From NCBI GenBank assembly GCA_010015675.1, contig ML977003.1:368440-432439 (forward strand): DNA of 64,000 nucleotides, written 5' to 3'. Position numbers and translations under genes: made by a program. A model generated the notes under the pieces. The model was given only the letters and a program-made list of their open reading frames with translations, was not told the DNA's origin and searched no databases. Of this stretch, positions 1 through 13,153 are shown piece by piece. Position 1 is the first letter of the stretch, and each line of letters begins with the position of its first letter. The DNA comes from Byssothecium circinans (taxonomy: Eukaryota > Ascomycota > Dothideomycetes > Pleosporales > Massarinaceae).

Positions 1-561
1 GAGATTCTAGTTGCCCAGGCCGATCGTGTTGGTGTTAGCCATCGTCAAGAAATCTCGGCAGAGCGGTGATGAACGAAGTTTCACGCAGGCAGCCAATGGT
101 CACCTTACAGACCAAGACTGTTTGCTCACTTTCTTTCAATGATTGTCAAGCTTCTTACAGATGCTTCTCCAAACGTCGAGATAGCTTGATTCCCTTAGTT
201 CCAAACACGATAGTATCGCGGTGACTGACAATCTTGCAAGTCCAGCATTGCCATCAGTACGTACACTATCCGTACGCAGAGACTTTTGAACCAAAATTTA
301 AATCTCGATTCAGCCTAAATTACAACTAAAATGTATAGCGTTACAGCCCTTGCGTATGCCACCAAATCTTGGCAAAACAAGTCATTGTACGGGCCGTATG
401 TAGAGCTGGTCGTATACCGTACGTACGTCCAAACACATGAAGTGATGGCAACGCTCTATAATTTTGTCATCTTCGGTGTCATATAATGCTTGATACCGTG
501 GTCAAACAAAGTTTCATTCCCATCACTACAGTTACAATAATATACAGGCAAAGTCCAGCCA
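1..561. other. Intergenic, left edge
   Basis: No convincing gene. The only minus-strand start near the edge (ATG at about position 40) opens an 11-codon frame that stops at once. The stretch is probably the 3' flank of the SRR1-like gene and the flank of something to the left. Short alternating CGTACG/TACGTA motifs occur near 255-275 and 410-430. Confidence 0.5.
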
Positions 562-1791
562 TCAAGCTCTCTTCTTCTTGAGATAGAGACCAACTTTCTC
601 AAACACCTGCCCCGGCAACGTAAACCCTTCAAACTCCACCGTAGCCCCCGTATCATCCAACAGAAGCTCCAACTCCTCATTCTCCTTCTTAAACTTGTAA
701 AGCCTCCCACTCGGTGGGTCATGGAACGGATACTGAACATCATAGTCCTCGTCGATCCTATCGCAAAGAATGCCCGCCGGACCCCCGAAGCCAACAGTCA
801 AATCGCCAACAATCTGCCGTACAGGGGCCGTCGGCGACTTGGTAACTATAAAGGCGTTCTGGTTGTATATGTATTCGAACCCGGTCGGAGATTCCATCAT
901 ATCGCACTTGTACTTTGTGTAAAGAAGCTCTTTGCATTTACCGCAGTAGAGTGGGTCTTGCACACCAACACGAATATCGCCCATGCCCTGTACTTCCTCC
1001 AGAGTACTGCGGATCAGGAACGCGGCTGTATGTTGTAGGAACGCTCTGGCGACGTGGTCCTCCATTTCTTCAGCGCTGGCTTGTTCGAGTTTGAGCGGTC
1101 CGAGGCCAAAGCAAAGCACAGTGCGAACTTCCTCCATCTCGTTGCCATACTTTTCGAGATGCGCTTTGAGTTTTTGGTAGAAATCGGACTCCTGCCAATT
1201 CTCGTACATTTTGACGAGCATTGCATCGCGTCCGTTGAACATACAGCATTTCTCTGGCAAGTACTCTTTCCATGGCTTCAGGTTTCTTTCTTTAAGCCCG
1301 ATAATAGCGCCTTTCCATTCAGAGGTGTATTCTGGCTCGAGGGAGCGTTCCGGGAAGGCTAGCTGTTGGGTGTCGCACAACACTACGTCTTTCAATGTCC
1401 CGCGGACAATTACTTCAGTCTCGATACCGTATACATCGCGCTTGTTGACTGAGACAGGCTGTTGGTCGGCAAAGTAGTGGATAGGGATGAAGCGCTGTTG
1501 CCAGTAGTGGAATAAATCGAGAGTGTACATGGGCGGATTGTTGGGGTCCTGGAGCCATTTATGAAGGTCTTTGCCTTTGAGGTTTGTGGGCGCTCCAACA
1601 CGGCTCATGTCGTTGGATGGTGTGTGAATAAATGATTTCTTGTATGAAAGTTGGTAAATTTGAACTCGTGAATAAAGTTTTCGATCAAAGTTTGGGTAAT
1701 GGGGAATGGAGAAGGAGAGGTGCTCAACAGCCCTTTTATATCGTGGAGCTTGCTCAGGATGTGTCATACTGCAGCTGCGACTCACACTCAT
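562..1791 (-). CDS. SRR1-like domain protein, hypothetical
   Basis: Single open frame of 409 residues. I assign it tentatively to the SRR1-like family, named after a plant protein needed for red-light signalling and clock function; the molecular role in fungi is unknown. The support is a hydrophobic strand ending in a GLG turn (LCFGLGPLKL, middle of the protein), a following helix with a conserved-looking acidic patch, and a VGVQDPLYCGKC segment resembling the family's D-P strand. The charged C-terminus ends LKKKRA. No signal peptide or membrane segment is visible. The start is uncertain: the first Met gives 409 residues, while Met62 (ATG at 1608) begins MSRVGAPTNLK and would drop a basic N-terminus. 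The upstream neighbour on this strand is the ATR kinase gene, with no sign of linkage. It could also be an unrelated fungal protein of unknown function. Confidence 0.6.
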   Translation of the reverse strand: MSVSRSCSMTHPEQAPRYKRAVEHLSFSIPHYPNFDRKLYSRVQIYQLSYKKSFIHTPSNDMSRVGAPTNLKGKDLHKWLQDPNNPPMYTLDLFHYWQQRFIPIHYFADQQPVSVNKRDVYGIETEVIVRGTLKDVVLCDTQQLAFPERSLEPEYTSEWKGAIIGLKERNLKPWKEYLPEKCCMFNGRDAMLVKMYENWQESDFYQKLKAHLEKYGNEMEEVRTVLCFGLGPLKLEQASAEEMEDHVARAFLQHTAAFLIRSTLEEVQGMGDIRVGVQDPLYCGKCKELLYTKYKCDMMESPTGFEYIYNQNAFIVTKSPTAPVRQIVGDLTVGFGGPAGILCDRIDEDYDVQYPFHDPPSGRLYKFKKENEELELLLDDTGATVEFEGFTLPGQVFEKVGLYLKKKRA

Positions 1792-2784
1792 CTCTCTGAG
1801 TCAACGACATATATGGCTGGCCTTGAAACGCGTACTCTCAGCTGAGCAAGTTTGCTGGCGCAGGTGTTGATTTAACCCAACGAGCCGGCACAGAAGCTGC
1901 CGCGCTGGTGCTCCTCGTCAACTTGGCTCAAGAAACTAAAGAACTAGACGAACGGCGAGAATCTATGAATTGGATACGATCGAACAGATTGTATGGACTC
2001 AATCAACTCAAGAGAACGGTACGAATTAGATCAGGAATGTATGAGCAAGAATCCATAGGGATCCGACTTCGCAGCCTGATCATATGTCATTCAAAAGCTC
2101 GGAATAACTGGCAGCGGCACAACAGAACTTTATATATATATTGAGAATTCCAAGTGCACATAGAAGTCCGGTGATGTAGTTGACGTAGTGACTCGGTGCT
2201 GCATCGTACTCCAGTGATACCGCACCCAGCAGCTCGCCCTGTACTGCGTTATGATGTTACAAAAAACGGCTGAGCATGACGCCAATCAGAATGCACGGGC
2301 TTGAGTTCATGCATGAGCTTTCAATAATGCTACGAAATACTAAACACTTTGTAACTGATCGAGTCTAGCGATGTAGTAACTCAGTGCCGTGTCGTACTCT
2401 AGTCACAGCAGGCCGCCCAGCAGCTCGCCCACTCAGGTCGCCAACTACAAAAATGGTTACTAGACTATGTTGTAATGTTGTAATGTTACACAACACAGCT
2501 GAGCCATAGCCAACAACCCATGCGCCCACATCACCATCTCCCTGGGAACAGTTGCTAGCCCGTATCAAAATGTCGCACAACACAGCTGAGTACCACGCGA
2601 GCGCAAAACGAAATCCCACACCCGAAGCCCTGAGTCAATAGTTGAAGATTCAGTACTATGCTACGACGTACATCCCCCATAAAACGTACACTTGTCTATG
2701 AGATATGTAATACCCCATGTCCTACCAAAATCTCAAAACACAGCCACCCCACCCGTACGCCTGTGCACAACACACAAGAGCGTC
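1792..2784. other. Intergenic between SRR1-like 5' end and ATR 3' end
   Basis: Short spurious frames only. It contains the degenerate direct repeats listed separately. The left part should hold the promoter of the SRR1-like gene and the right part the ATR 3' UTR. Confidence 0.5.
2185..2592. repeat. Degenerate direct repeat
   Basis: A block at 2185-2239 recurs at 2373-2430. Shared cores are TCGTACTC and CCAGCAGCTCGCCC; most mismatches between the copies are transitions. A second shared word, CACAACACAGCTGAG, occurs near 2492 and again near 2577, with a weaker relative near 2262. It looks like an old duplicated or transposon-derived sequence; no coding capacity or clean termini are visible. 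Confidence 0.45.
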
Positions 2785-5700
2785 TTAGAAAAACGCACAC
2801 CACCCAATATACATCCCCGCCAACCTCCCCGGATCCCTTGCCATAGCCACAAGCCACTCCACATACCCCTCCACACTCAACTTCAAACTCTCCCCCCGAA
2901 TCTCGCCCTCGACCTTCCCCCTCACCATCTCCAGCACCTCCGTCGGCGTCTCGGGCACCCCCGGGATCCTCCTCTTCTTCCTCTGGCCCACGAAATCCGT
3001 CGTCGGATCATGGACAAACGTCTCCAAGATAGTGATGAGGGTATCGAGATGTTGGCGGAGGAGACCGTACGTGATTTCGCAGGTGCTGCGGAAGGGCCCT
3101 TCGATGCCCGAGGGACCCATGGCGTCAACCATGTTGTGCGTTAGACGGAAGGGAACGAGTTCGGGTTTCTCAAACGTGAGCCCTTTGTCGAAGAGGCAGT
3201 TGAAGTCGACGTGGAAGGTACCGCCGTTTCCTTCTTCCAGGAGGACGTTCTCGCCGTGTCGGTCGCCTAAGCCCAGCACATGGCCTACAATGCTCATCAC
3301 GGCGCACGAGCGCATGTATCGTAGCCTTGCAGCGAACCACGCCTCGGGCTCCGGGAACGTTTCGAGGAACCACTCATGCAGTACCGGTTGGAATTTCTGG
3401 AGGATCTTTTGTGTGAAGATGGGTGTCTTGGAGGGCGAGGATGAGGCTTCGTTTAGCAGGATGCGGATCTCGCCGTAGTCGATTTGAATGTTCCTTTGGC
3501 GGTAGAGACGAATGATGATGTCGCGCATGGGTTTGAGGCCTTCGACCCATTCGATGGCGCCGCATTCTTCGTTGAGTGGGGTTACACCGTAGGTTTTGAT
3601 GTAGAGGCGGCGCTTGATGGAGGCTGTGTCACGCTGGAACGCGCGGTTTATCATGGCGTTGAATTCCATTAGGCGTTGGTCTTTGCGGAGATCGTCTTTG
3701 GGCTTGCACATTAGGCCATAGAATTTGCCGTCTGAGCCCACGGCTACGAGTTTGCGTGGCCGTTGCAGGGATGAGAGGACAAACACGTCGTCCCTGAACG
3801 AGGCAATGGTGATAGTCTCAGAGGGAAAGGGGTTGTGAGCTCGGATAGCTTTGCTCTCATTACTAGAAGGGAGCATTGCTGTCATGGTAGCTTCGATAGG
3901 AACGACAAGAGCGCATGGAAGGAGCGACATTTTGAAATGCAGATCTTTAGATAAGCTGACATGCACAGCACGTGGTTCGATCTGAGTATTGCATGCTATG
4001 AGTAAGGCATCCGTAAGTCGTTGCCCCTGACCGATGAGAGCTTTCAGGTCGATGTTGCCTGACTTGCGCTTTCCGTGATCCTTCTTCTTGTTAGCCAATT
4101 GACGAACCTCACCGGCTCGACTGTTACTCACTCTTAGCTTTTGCAGTATCGTAGTGCCGCGAGATTTCCGACCATCCTGTGTGGAATGCAGCAGGGCGAA
4201 GAGACTCCAGAGCGCCTGTTGCGGATATTGGCCTGCCACTTTCATGATAATATGGGATAGTACATCCCACACACTCTTATCCGGGTGACTAATACGACTG
4301 ATGATCTGGGGTAGCGCAGTATACCACGGGTACGCAGGCATCCGCTCGTTCGAGTATCGCTTGATATACTTGTTGATATATTCGAGGTGATTGACCTTGT
4401 GCTGATGCAGCTCCTTATCTCTGGTAAGTTTTGGCTGACTGTTGATGATCTCGGTGCCCATGTCCAGCCATAATGTGAGGAGCTTTGGAATGGTCTGGTA
4501 GTAGTGCTTCGCGCCGTACACGGTGGACCGGGTAAAGTTCTCGACCACCAACTTTGCCAGCTCTCCTGCGAGGAAATTCTGCGCTTGCTTGGCGGGTGGG
4601 AGTGCCTTTTCCGTTTCGTAGAGCTTGAGGTAATACCGTCCTAGATAGTAGTGACCCTTATCCCACTTAGGGAAAATCATGATGCCTCTGGCGTATTCTT
4701 CTTTAAGAACGGTACTCTGCGTCTGACCAGCTCGATCCAGCCATTTAGCTAGCAGCATCTGAGCATGAGCTTTGACCCGATTTGGTGCTTGAGGTCCATC
4801 CGCCGTCGTAGCAAGCCCAGTGGTGCTGACTGAGACAGATATGTCCATGGACTGTAGGTCCTTGGTCTGGAAAGAATCGCTCTTGATCGCGCCTCGGATG
4901 CTCTGAATGGCCTTACGATGATGCCCTTCCTTCCACAGCATTTTGGAGTACTCAATCTTAGCAGCACCGTCGCCAAGTTGCGTCGCATGTAAAATCGCGT
5001 TGAAAGCTGCGGGAGTGAAGTCGCCTTTGCGTAAGAGTCTCGCCGTCGTTAGCCAGGTGGACGCGACATCAAGATTTGTAAATCCAATGCTGTCGAAATT
5101 AGCACGTTTAAGATATGGGCTTGGAGTGTGTTGACCTACGTAGATAGCTGCATCGCAGCACGTCGAACCCCGAGCAGATACTGTTTGTCCGAAGTATACG
5201 CCCCAAGAATATCTAGCCTTCGGTCTAAATTTTCAAGGAGGGCTTCATGGTTCCGAGCGGTATATGTTGACATTCCGCTAATAGCTTCGAGTTCGTAGAG
5301 CGTGTGCAACTTGACAAGATGATCGTGCGAAGCGTGTAGTGATGCAGTAGCACTAGGAGACAAGCTTCTAGCCAAGGTCCCGCGCAAATCCTCAATGGTC
5401 TGCTTGAACGCATCCGCATCTTCTCTTCGCATTGCGAGCAAAGCTTTTCCGATGCCGATGTTGAAGTCCAGTGATGCTGTAGGCTGATCGGGAGACATGG
5501 CCAGGATCTTCTCAAGCTGTTCGTATTTGCCTGAAGACCACGCTGCTTGTGCTGCGAAAGGCAAGGTGCTCGGAGATATGGAATCTGAAGCATGGAACCC
5601 ATCGACATGATTTAGAATGGCATCTGTCAACTTCGTCAGTTGTGATCTGTTGTATATACGAAGCGTATTTACCGTATTGGCCGGACTCTTTCAGACAAGT

Positions 5701-8700
5701 CAAAAGATTGATCTGGGTTTCTGCATCGTTCGGGCGTTCCGCTAGCGCAAGCTCATACCAACTCTGCGCTGCGGTCCAACGTCCCGCCTTTCTGTGTTCC
5801 ATAATCTGCTGCTCGGGGTTCAACACCTGCAAATGAGCTGAGATGCCCTCGACGCTGTCAGGCTCATCGATCTGAGCATAAATGAACTGAAGGTGTTGCA
5901 GCAGGTCATCCTTGGGGAAGTAGGCGTTGAACGACTCAGTCTTTGCCTGTTCTTCGCGATAGTGCTTCTCCCAGTGAAAGAGCGCCCGATTGAAGGAGCC
6001 GCACTCCACAGCACGCGTGGAGATGACCTTTGCAGGTAGCTTCTGCAGCACTGCCTCGACCTTGCTCACATGCGTAAGGAATTCTATCTCTTCGGTCTCT
6101 TCGAGTCCTCGACCGGTTTTGCCTGCCATAGCCCTCTTCTCTGTCATCTCCTTATGCTTTTCGTGCAGCCAGAGAGAAAGGTAGTCAATGATTTGGAAGA
6201 CGTTCTGTGACGAATTACTAAGGTTGCAAACACTGAATAGGAATAGCTTACCTCACTGCACTGCTTGATATTAGTAGCCTCAACCTGATCGGCCGACTGC
6301 ATATTCGTATTGAGTATGTGCAGCAACTCCTGAACAATAGCGCTGGCCTCGCCTTCATCACCGTCGAGAATCACGTTGAGCGCCGCAAATGGGAGAATAA
6401 ACGCGGCGATAGAGAGGTCGACTCGTCGCAGGACACCAGCGATGGTTGGAAAGATGATTTGTGCATTCGGCTCTTTCGCTCGCGATAGGAGGTCGTAGGC
6501 AAAATGCCGCAACCAAGTACCATGGCTGATTTGGAGATTGAAATAGGGGTACTGGACGTGATTGTTGTGGGGTAGAGGTTGAAAGACATACCTCGAAGAA
6601 AGGAATGGGGTGATAGTGTTGCGGACAGGCTCTGGAAGCTGCTGCCACCGTTTGGACGCATCTGATGGTGAGTAGCGATGCCTTTGTGTTGGAGCCATAG
6701 GTTCCCGATCAAATTCACAGGCCTTGCACAGCTCCTGCATCAGGTAGGCCAGAAACCCCTGTGCTTGCGGATTAGTTGTCGTGAGGAACACGTCCACTAT
6801 AACGTTCTCCAGCATGAACGCAGCGAAATCAATGACCTCAACTCTGACCGTAAAGTTGCTCAGCACCAATATTCGCTTCTTCTCTCGCACTGTTTCCATA
6901 CGGTGTGGGTCAAGGCCACCCACTAGACCTAGGCATTGAGCGCATAATCGTGGAATGTCGAGGTCTTTGCCAGCGAACCGGACGCAGACGTCTAGCAGTG
7001 AGCGACTGAGCGTTACCAATACGTCAAGTGGCTTCTGGCCAATAGAAGATTCGTGTAGAAGCTTCTGGTGAGTTTCTAGAAAGGGTATTAGTTCTTTGAG
7101 CGCTTGTCGAACCACAATGGCATTCTCGTCATTGCATCGTTCGCTGAAGATGCCGAAGAGCACTACCGGGTCAATCTTAGCCCTGAGTCTAGTCATCTCT
7201 CCCTCGAGTTTCGAGAACATCGGAATTGTAGACAAGGATGGGATATAGGCTACGCGTTCTTGGAGTGCCCTGTTGTGTACCCTGCGTAGGCTCTCGAGAG
7301 CTTGAGCGGCTTTCAACTGGCTCTCCTCGGAGAACAAAGGCCAATTGCAAACGATTAGAGCAAAAGTCTGGTCGATGATCGTGATAAGGTGCTCTGTCTC
7401 AAGTGTATCTAGCAAAGTCGTCCACACGTCAAAAGCCTGATCACAGAGATCGACTGAAGCCATAGCGGACTGGAGGCAGGCACGAAGCTAGAATTGTGAG
7501 TGGCTGAGAAAGAAAGATCGTGGGACCGACATACCTGGGGAAGGGCGTAAAAGATGTTCTCGCCCGCTAGATTGACAAGCTCTTTAAGCGCTCCTACATA
7601 TCGTCTCCGTTCGACAAGCGATTGGTTACCAGTATTGTTCTCGATGACCTTGGAGAACTCGGTCATGACTCCAAGAACATGATCGCTGATGAAAACCTCC
7701 ACTTCATCTCTTTCTGATGTCTTCGCTGCCCTACCCATCTTGGTATCACGGTAACTATCCCCGACGGCGTTCAGTTTGGCGACTCTCAAGAATCCGGCAT
7801 GGAACTTGAAAGAATTAGAATCCTTCTGTTACTAAAGCAGGGAGTCCACTCACAGGTTTTTTGTCTTGGCCAGAGTGCTCAGCGGCCATCTTCAGCACTT
7901 CGCAAGCGACCATTGCTGGCTCCAAATGAACAAGATCGTACAGTACGAACTGTTCTTCTGCGGCGCGCAAAGCTTCTGCTGCCCGGGTTTCTACGTCGTC
8001 TCCCTTTTGGCACAAGAGCAAGGCAAGGATACGAGCCAGATGTGGCCTTGGCTGCAGACATATGTCTCCAATGCTCGTCCCTCTAGCAATTGCAATCTTT
8101 TTCAAGATTTTGTATCGTTTATGTAACACCAGATGTGCGATAGTGTCGCCATGTGTGTCGCTCAGGAACTGATCCACACTTGCTCCGAGAAGAGAACAAA
8201 GATGGTCTATCTTCTGCGGGTTGCTAAAGAGCTGGTCTACCACAGGAAAGCCGATGGTTCGCCAGTATGGCTTGAACATCTCCTGGGGCTTTCTGTCAAG
8301 GTCTTTGGCAAGAGAAGCGAGCTATAGAAGTCAACACATGGCAATCAAGGGCGAAAATGATGCTCACGTACCTCACTATATGCAAAACTACAGATGAAAG
8401 GGTTTGGATGGCCTAGATAGTTGACGAGTTGCATTAGGGCGATTTCGAGCTCAACCTCGCCGCATGAACTGGAGATGCATTAGTGACAGTATATGACAGC
8501 AGAATATGCACATACCGAGCTCTCTGTGAATACGCCAGGATCACAGCCTCTTGGATTTCGGGCTTGTTTAGTTCTGTGAGTCCACCATAGTACTCCAGAG
8601 TTTTCTCTCTGTTGTTGGTACGAATGCCCTTGTGAATGTCATCTCGAAGGAACGTCATCAGTGATCTCCTGTCGGGTGTTAGATTGCATCTTAATTGACT

Positions 8701-10879
8701 ATCAAATCACTTACGAAGCTGTGATCCGCAACTCCCGGTTGGACCTAGTCATGGAGCGAAGCAGCCATTGACCGAGCAAAGAATGATCCAGGTCGAGATA
8801 GTCGCTGGTAGATACATGATTGTAAAGGCGTCCTATGATTACTGCCATGTGAATACGGGGCTTAAGAGACTGTTCGAACCTCTCTTCCTTGGTGATAGCC
8901 ATCAATGCCGCAACAACCTCCTTCCAAGCTTCGTTGGAAGCGTCCGTATCCCAATACTTCGACAAATTGTCGGTTGGAGGGCTTGTCGCATCGCAGATAA
9001 CACACGTGCTTTTCGACAATTGCTGGCTGGAAGTGGAAGACGGTCGAAGACACTGTGAACCTGCACAGGCGATTTTGCTGAACGCTGATAGCAGGTCGCA
9101 CTGCTCTTCTTCAGATGATTTCTCATCCTCGGACAAGTTCAAATACTTTGCTCTAAATTGGTCAGCTATCTGCCACAGGAAGTGTTACATGTACTTACTG
9201 GACTATGTGGGTGAGGTTGGAAAGATTAAGCACCGGAGAATCAGATGTACTACCGTTCAGCGTCATCACTAACCGCTCGTAAGCATCGAAGCGTTCCCCC
9301 TCTTCGGCTTCGGGTAACGTCCTACGCCGTTTTGCCGGACGTTCCGGTTCAACCAGATTCATCTGTCGGAAATTTTTGACTATAGAGATAGAGATGGAAT
9401 CCTGGTTCAAGTTCTCACTCGAGAAGCTCTGCGATGCGTCGGTCAAAAGATGAGCTCGCTGTTCCTGGACTTCAGACGGCCAGTCTCCAGGCGATGTCCA
9501 AAGACAAAGCGAAAGCTGATCATGTCAGATTAGCAATAGAAGTAGCATTTAAATGACTTACCTGCAAGTCTCTATGCAAAGATGTGAAGTTTGCGGCTTC
9601 TTGGCAGAAATCGGCTATACTAGGCTCTATGGAGTCTCTAATGAGGTGTTCCAGACCAGATAGACGGCGCGTCTTGGGCCGGTCATTATCCGCGAGCGCT
9701 TCGAAAATACTTCGGAGGCGATTGAGCAGGGACGCTAGTCGAATCTGATTCGCTTCTTCGAAAGGTGAGGTCGAGCAAAACTGGATCAGATCCAACAATG
9801 CAGAGGTGAAATGCAATGCGGATCTCGGAGAACAAGAGAAGTCGTCCTCGTTAACTGGGTCGGGCAAGGATAGCGTCTCCAAAAGCTGGATGTACGTGGT
9901 TTCCATCTCGGTTCGAAACAGTGCAGCCTTGGTGAAGGCAGCCCACCTTTTGGAGTTTCCCCATATCACGATGGCACTATCTAGTGCCCACGACCTGAGG
10001 TTTTCGAGGGTAGGCAAGCTAGTTTGATATGGCATGTTCGAATTAGACGGGAAAATAACGCTGAGGAGTCGGAGGGCCACATAGCATGCTCGCAAAGGCG
10101 AGGTGATGACTTTCTGCAGGCCTTGAGGTAGTGCAACAAGGTGCTGGCTTTCGGACCATAATTCGAATATACTGCTCGAAGGAGGTAAAGTGAGATTGAA
10201 AGCCGCCGATGGTAAGTCCTCTTTGGTTTCATCGAGAGTCGAAGCAAGCAGAATATCTAATCATGTCAATGATAGGTGCGAAGGAGTTCGAGGCATGCTT
10301 ACCCTCAACGCAAGATCGATACATTTGCAATACAGCGGTAGCCTGATGCATGGTATCCCTTGATCGAGACAGAGCAACGAAGCAGCTATGCAGCAAATTC
10401 TGTACATTTGGATGAATCCTTGTGAGGTCTTCCTGGGTCAATAAGCTCAGTAGCTTTGGAAGCAGCCGAACAAAAAAAGGCGGCCGTGGATTTCCTTCGT
10501 CATTCCCAGCTTGATTCGAGTCTAGAAGCAGATAAGGTTTCTGTTGAAAGATGACCTTCAATCCGTTCAGGCATACATCTCCTTGCTCTTCGAGATCGCT
10601 TCGACCAAAAGGGTCCACGTTTAAGAGCGGATCTATGCCGCCGCTTGTGATGGTGACGGCAAAAGCGATGCATACGTCGTCCTCGTCCTCCAAATTCGGC
10701 TTGGCAAGGAATGCTCGGACCTGCTCGATGAAGGGCGGTAACTTCCCCTCATTTTGAAGTTGATTCTTATTCGCATTTTGGACAATTTGCGCTGCGATAG
10801 TCGATGGTGGTGGGAGGTTCTCTCTCAAAACAGGTTGTGGAGCCTGCCGTTGAGTCGAGCTCCCGCCTCTGCGGGGCAT
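2785..10879 (-). CDS. uvsB: ATR/Mec1-type PI3K-related checkpoint kinase
   Basis: Nuclear serine/threonine kinase that senses RPA-coated single-stranded DNA and starts the DNA-damage checkpoint (UvsB in Aspergillus, Mec1 in yeast). I read 12 exons: 10879-10303, 10256-9562, 9515-9199, 9152-8715, 8668-8516, 8468-8372, 8321-7854, 7804-7535, 7487-6252, 6204-5673, 5623-5140 and 5089-2785. They sum to 2523 codons plus stop, in phase throughout. The N-terminal two thirds is helical-repeat and FAT region. The C-terminus carries the kinase signature GLGDRHGEN, then HVDFNCLFDKG and VPFRLTHNMVDAMGP, which are ATR-like rather than ATM- or TOR-like. It ends in a FATC domain closing with GWCAFF. All catalytic elements are present and no frame break was found. 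The short introns at 5624-5672 and 5090-5139 are needed to keep the FAT region continuous. It is divergent from COX16 (537 bp apart). Confidence 0.95.
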
Positions 10880-11415
10880 GATGAATGATCAACGGTGTGG
10901 CATCGCGAGAGCGTCAGAAGTTGAGAGATGTGTTTCGCCTCAAGGAGGTGGGGAAGCGGGGTGGTTTATTCGTGAGTCAATTCTAGGCGCAGAAAGCTCG
11001 CTGCTGCGCCGATATTGAGCCTGAATTACAGAATATACGTATGTTCCGACGCTTGTTATTTGGTCTGAGCTCAAACAGGCCAAAAGTGAAGGTAGACGAC
11101 GTGACAGATGGTGGTTCATTAAAGAACGTGGAAATTTAGCACGCGTCAGACGAAAACGCGAATCCCCGTGATCATGCCAAGCCTGGACTAACGGCTCTCC
11201 GCATCTTGAGCTCCACGACTTTCAAATATCATGCCACCACTTCATACTCCATATTAATCGCGTTTAACTGAACCGCAACAATTTTCAATTCGAAGAAAGC
11301 ATCCCGACTTTCACACCGATCATCCAGCGCCCTCTCCTTCCTTCCATCCCTCTCCATCCCCGCAGCACCCCCAGCCCACCACTCCAATCCTCCAAACCCA
11401 CAACCCACCGCAACA
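10880..11415. promoter_or_regulatory. Divergent promoter region, ATR / COX16
   Basis: 537 bp between two outward-facing start codons. The COX16 side is a long pyrimidine-rich stretch (11318-11400), typical of fungal promoters and 5' leaders. No TATA box or defined factor site was recognised with confidence. Confidence 0.45.
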
Positions 11416-11941
11416 ATGCGCCGCACACCTGCCCTCCACTCCCCCTTCGCCAGCAAATCCTTCGCCTCAACCCTCCCCAATTCCGTCGCAGCCCGCTACC
11501 GCAAAGCGCTCCAAAAGCACCCCTTCTTACTCTTCGGCCTCCCCTTCCTCGCCACAATCGTCGCCGGCTCCTTCCTCCTCACCCCCGCAACCGCGCTGCG
11601 GTACGAGCGCTACGATCGCAAGAACCAGCAGATCACGCAGGAAGAGGCCATGGGGCTGGGCAAGGAGAGACGGAAGGTGAATATGAAGGATGAGTATTAT
11701 GTGAGTTCTTCTTCCCTCTTTCGCTGTCTGAGGGTGGGGAGGGGGGCGGTTTGATAGTTATGATAGACGGCCAGGTCTGGGAGCAGACGCGGAATTTGAG
11801 TGCAAGACGACGACGTCAACGATGATGAGGAAAGCAGTACTAATACACCATGCCCAGAGACTCCAAGCCAAAGACCTAGAAAACTGGGAACAACGCCGCG
11901 TAAAACGCCTCCCCGGCGAAATCGACGGCGTCCTCGAATGA
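11416..11941 (+). CDS. COX16: Cytochrome c oxidase assembly protein COX16
   Basis: Small mitochondrial inner-membrane protein needed to assemble complex IV (copper-site and Cox2 insertion stage). Two exons, 11416-11700 and 11858-11941, give 122 residues. The N-terminus is basic and hydroxylated, as in a mitochondrial presequence. One membrane segment follows, roughly residues 38-58 (HPFLLFGLPFLATIVAGSFL). After it comes the family's YDRKNQQIT and KDEYY region. The short second exon supplies the conserved tail ENWEQRRVKRLPGE. The 157-bp intron has donor GTGAGT, branch TACTAATA and acceptor CCCAG; reading through instead gives a premature stop. Length matches fungal COX16. Confidence 0.9.
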
Positions 11942-13153
11942 GCCACGAACCCATCGCTACCAACTCTCTCCCAATCCCCAATGGTCCCGAACTTCCATGT
12001 CAGAAACAACCAAAAATTGTCTTTATATCATGTACACAACACTATACTACACACCGAAGCAAAGCATTGGGACACGGCGTTAGCTCTCTACTGGGAACCT
12101 TGCATTATCATAAGAATCCCTCCCCTACCGCATTATACCATTCTAGCCACGGAATGCATCACTTGGGCTTGGCCTAGTTTATCATCCCCACGCTCAATCA
12201 AGCTAGGACTAGTCTGGTCTGATAACTGGACGATGGAAGATAGAAGCGCTATAGCCGCAGCTTTTGGCTTTCGATCTAATACGATGCTCTTCGAGAATAC
12301 ATCACCTCCGGTATCGCAGTCCTCAATCAAATGGATCCCCACTCTTTCACACGTATTGTCCGCATGTGCATGTAATTAAGCGCTTGGGCGATGGTGAGCA
12401 CATGCAGGGAAAATTTTGATCTGATAAGAGTCTTCCCCACTGATAACGCCGAAATCGCTGGCGCTGGCGCTGTCTTGCGGGTCGCTGCAGAGCTAACCCA
12501 CACGTCCACCCCACGCAGCACAGATGGTGTAACGTCACTACACGTTACATAGGCAAGAAGCGGTACCGTCTTCGACGTATAGTCCAACCACAAAATTAAG
12601 TAAGGAGACTCTTGAGAGGCACAGTACAGTGCATATCCGTCGCCGCTCGAGACGAAATATTAAAGGTATGGAGGGCAAGAGCGTGAAGCAAGTTCTTTAT
12701 ATCATGCATTTCCATTTGCAAATATATGTATGCCCCACAAGGCATCTATTAAGTCCTCCCGACCCACCTTGACTATGGGGGGGCGTCTCAATCCCAAGCC
12801 CGTAATACACCAGATGCGTAAATATCCCATTCCAATCCCATTCCATCCCGTCTCACATCCCAAGCATGTCAATCATATAACGTCATAGCACCACGACCCC
12901 TCCACTCCATCCACAAGCTCGAGATCTATAAAGGAGCAAGCAAAGAAAACCTGCCCGAAAAGAGTCCGGAAAGGTATATAAAAAAAGAGGCAGTGAGGAT
13001 TGCAAAGGAAGGAAAACTCCTGCAAATGCTCATTTTCTTCGAGAATGCAGCCGGGAGAGAACTGTATACTTGTCTAGAAAGAGACGTGTTTCGGAAAACT
13101 GTGCAAGCAAGTATACGACCGGGAGTGCCGACATCGGTCGAGGGGCTGCGGTT
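11942..13153. other. Convergent intergenic, COX16 / HMG-CoA synthase
   Basis: About 1.2 kb between the 3' ends of two converging genes. It holds only short frames without recognisable protein character; it should contain both 3' UTRs. No repeat or RNA gene seen. Confidence 0.5.

Noticed and set aside
5087..5140. Apparent frameshift in the ATR gene
   Set aside because: The frame change is explained by a 50-nt intron (GTAGGT donor, GCTAAT branch, CGACAG acceptor) that restores the reading frame.
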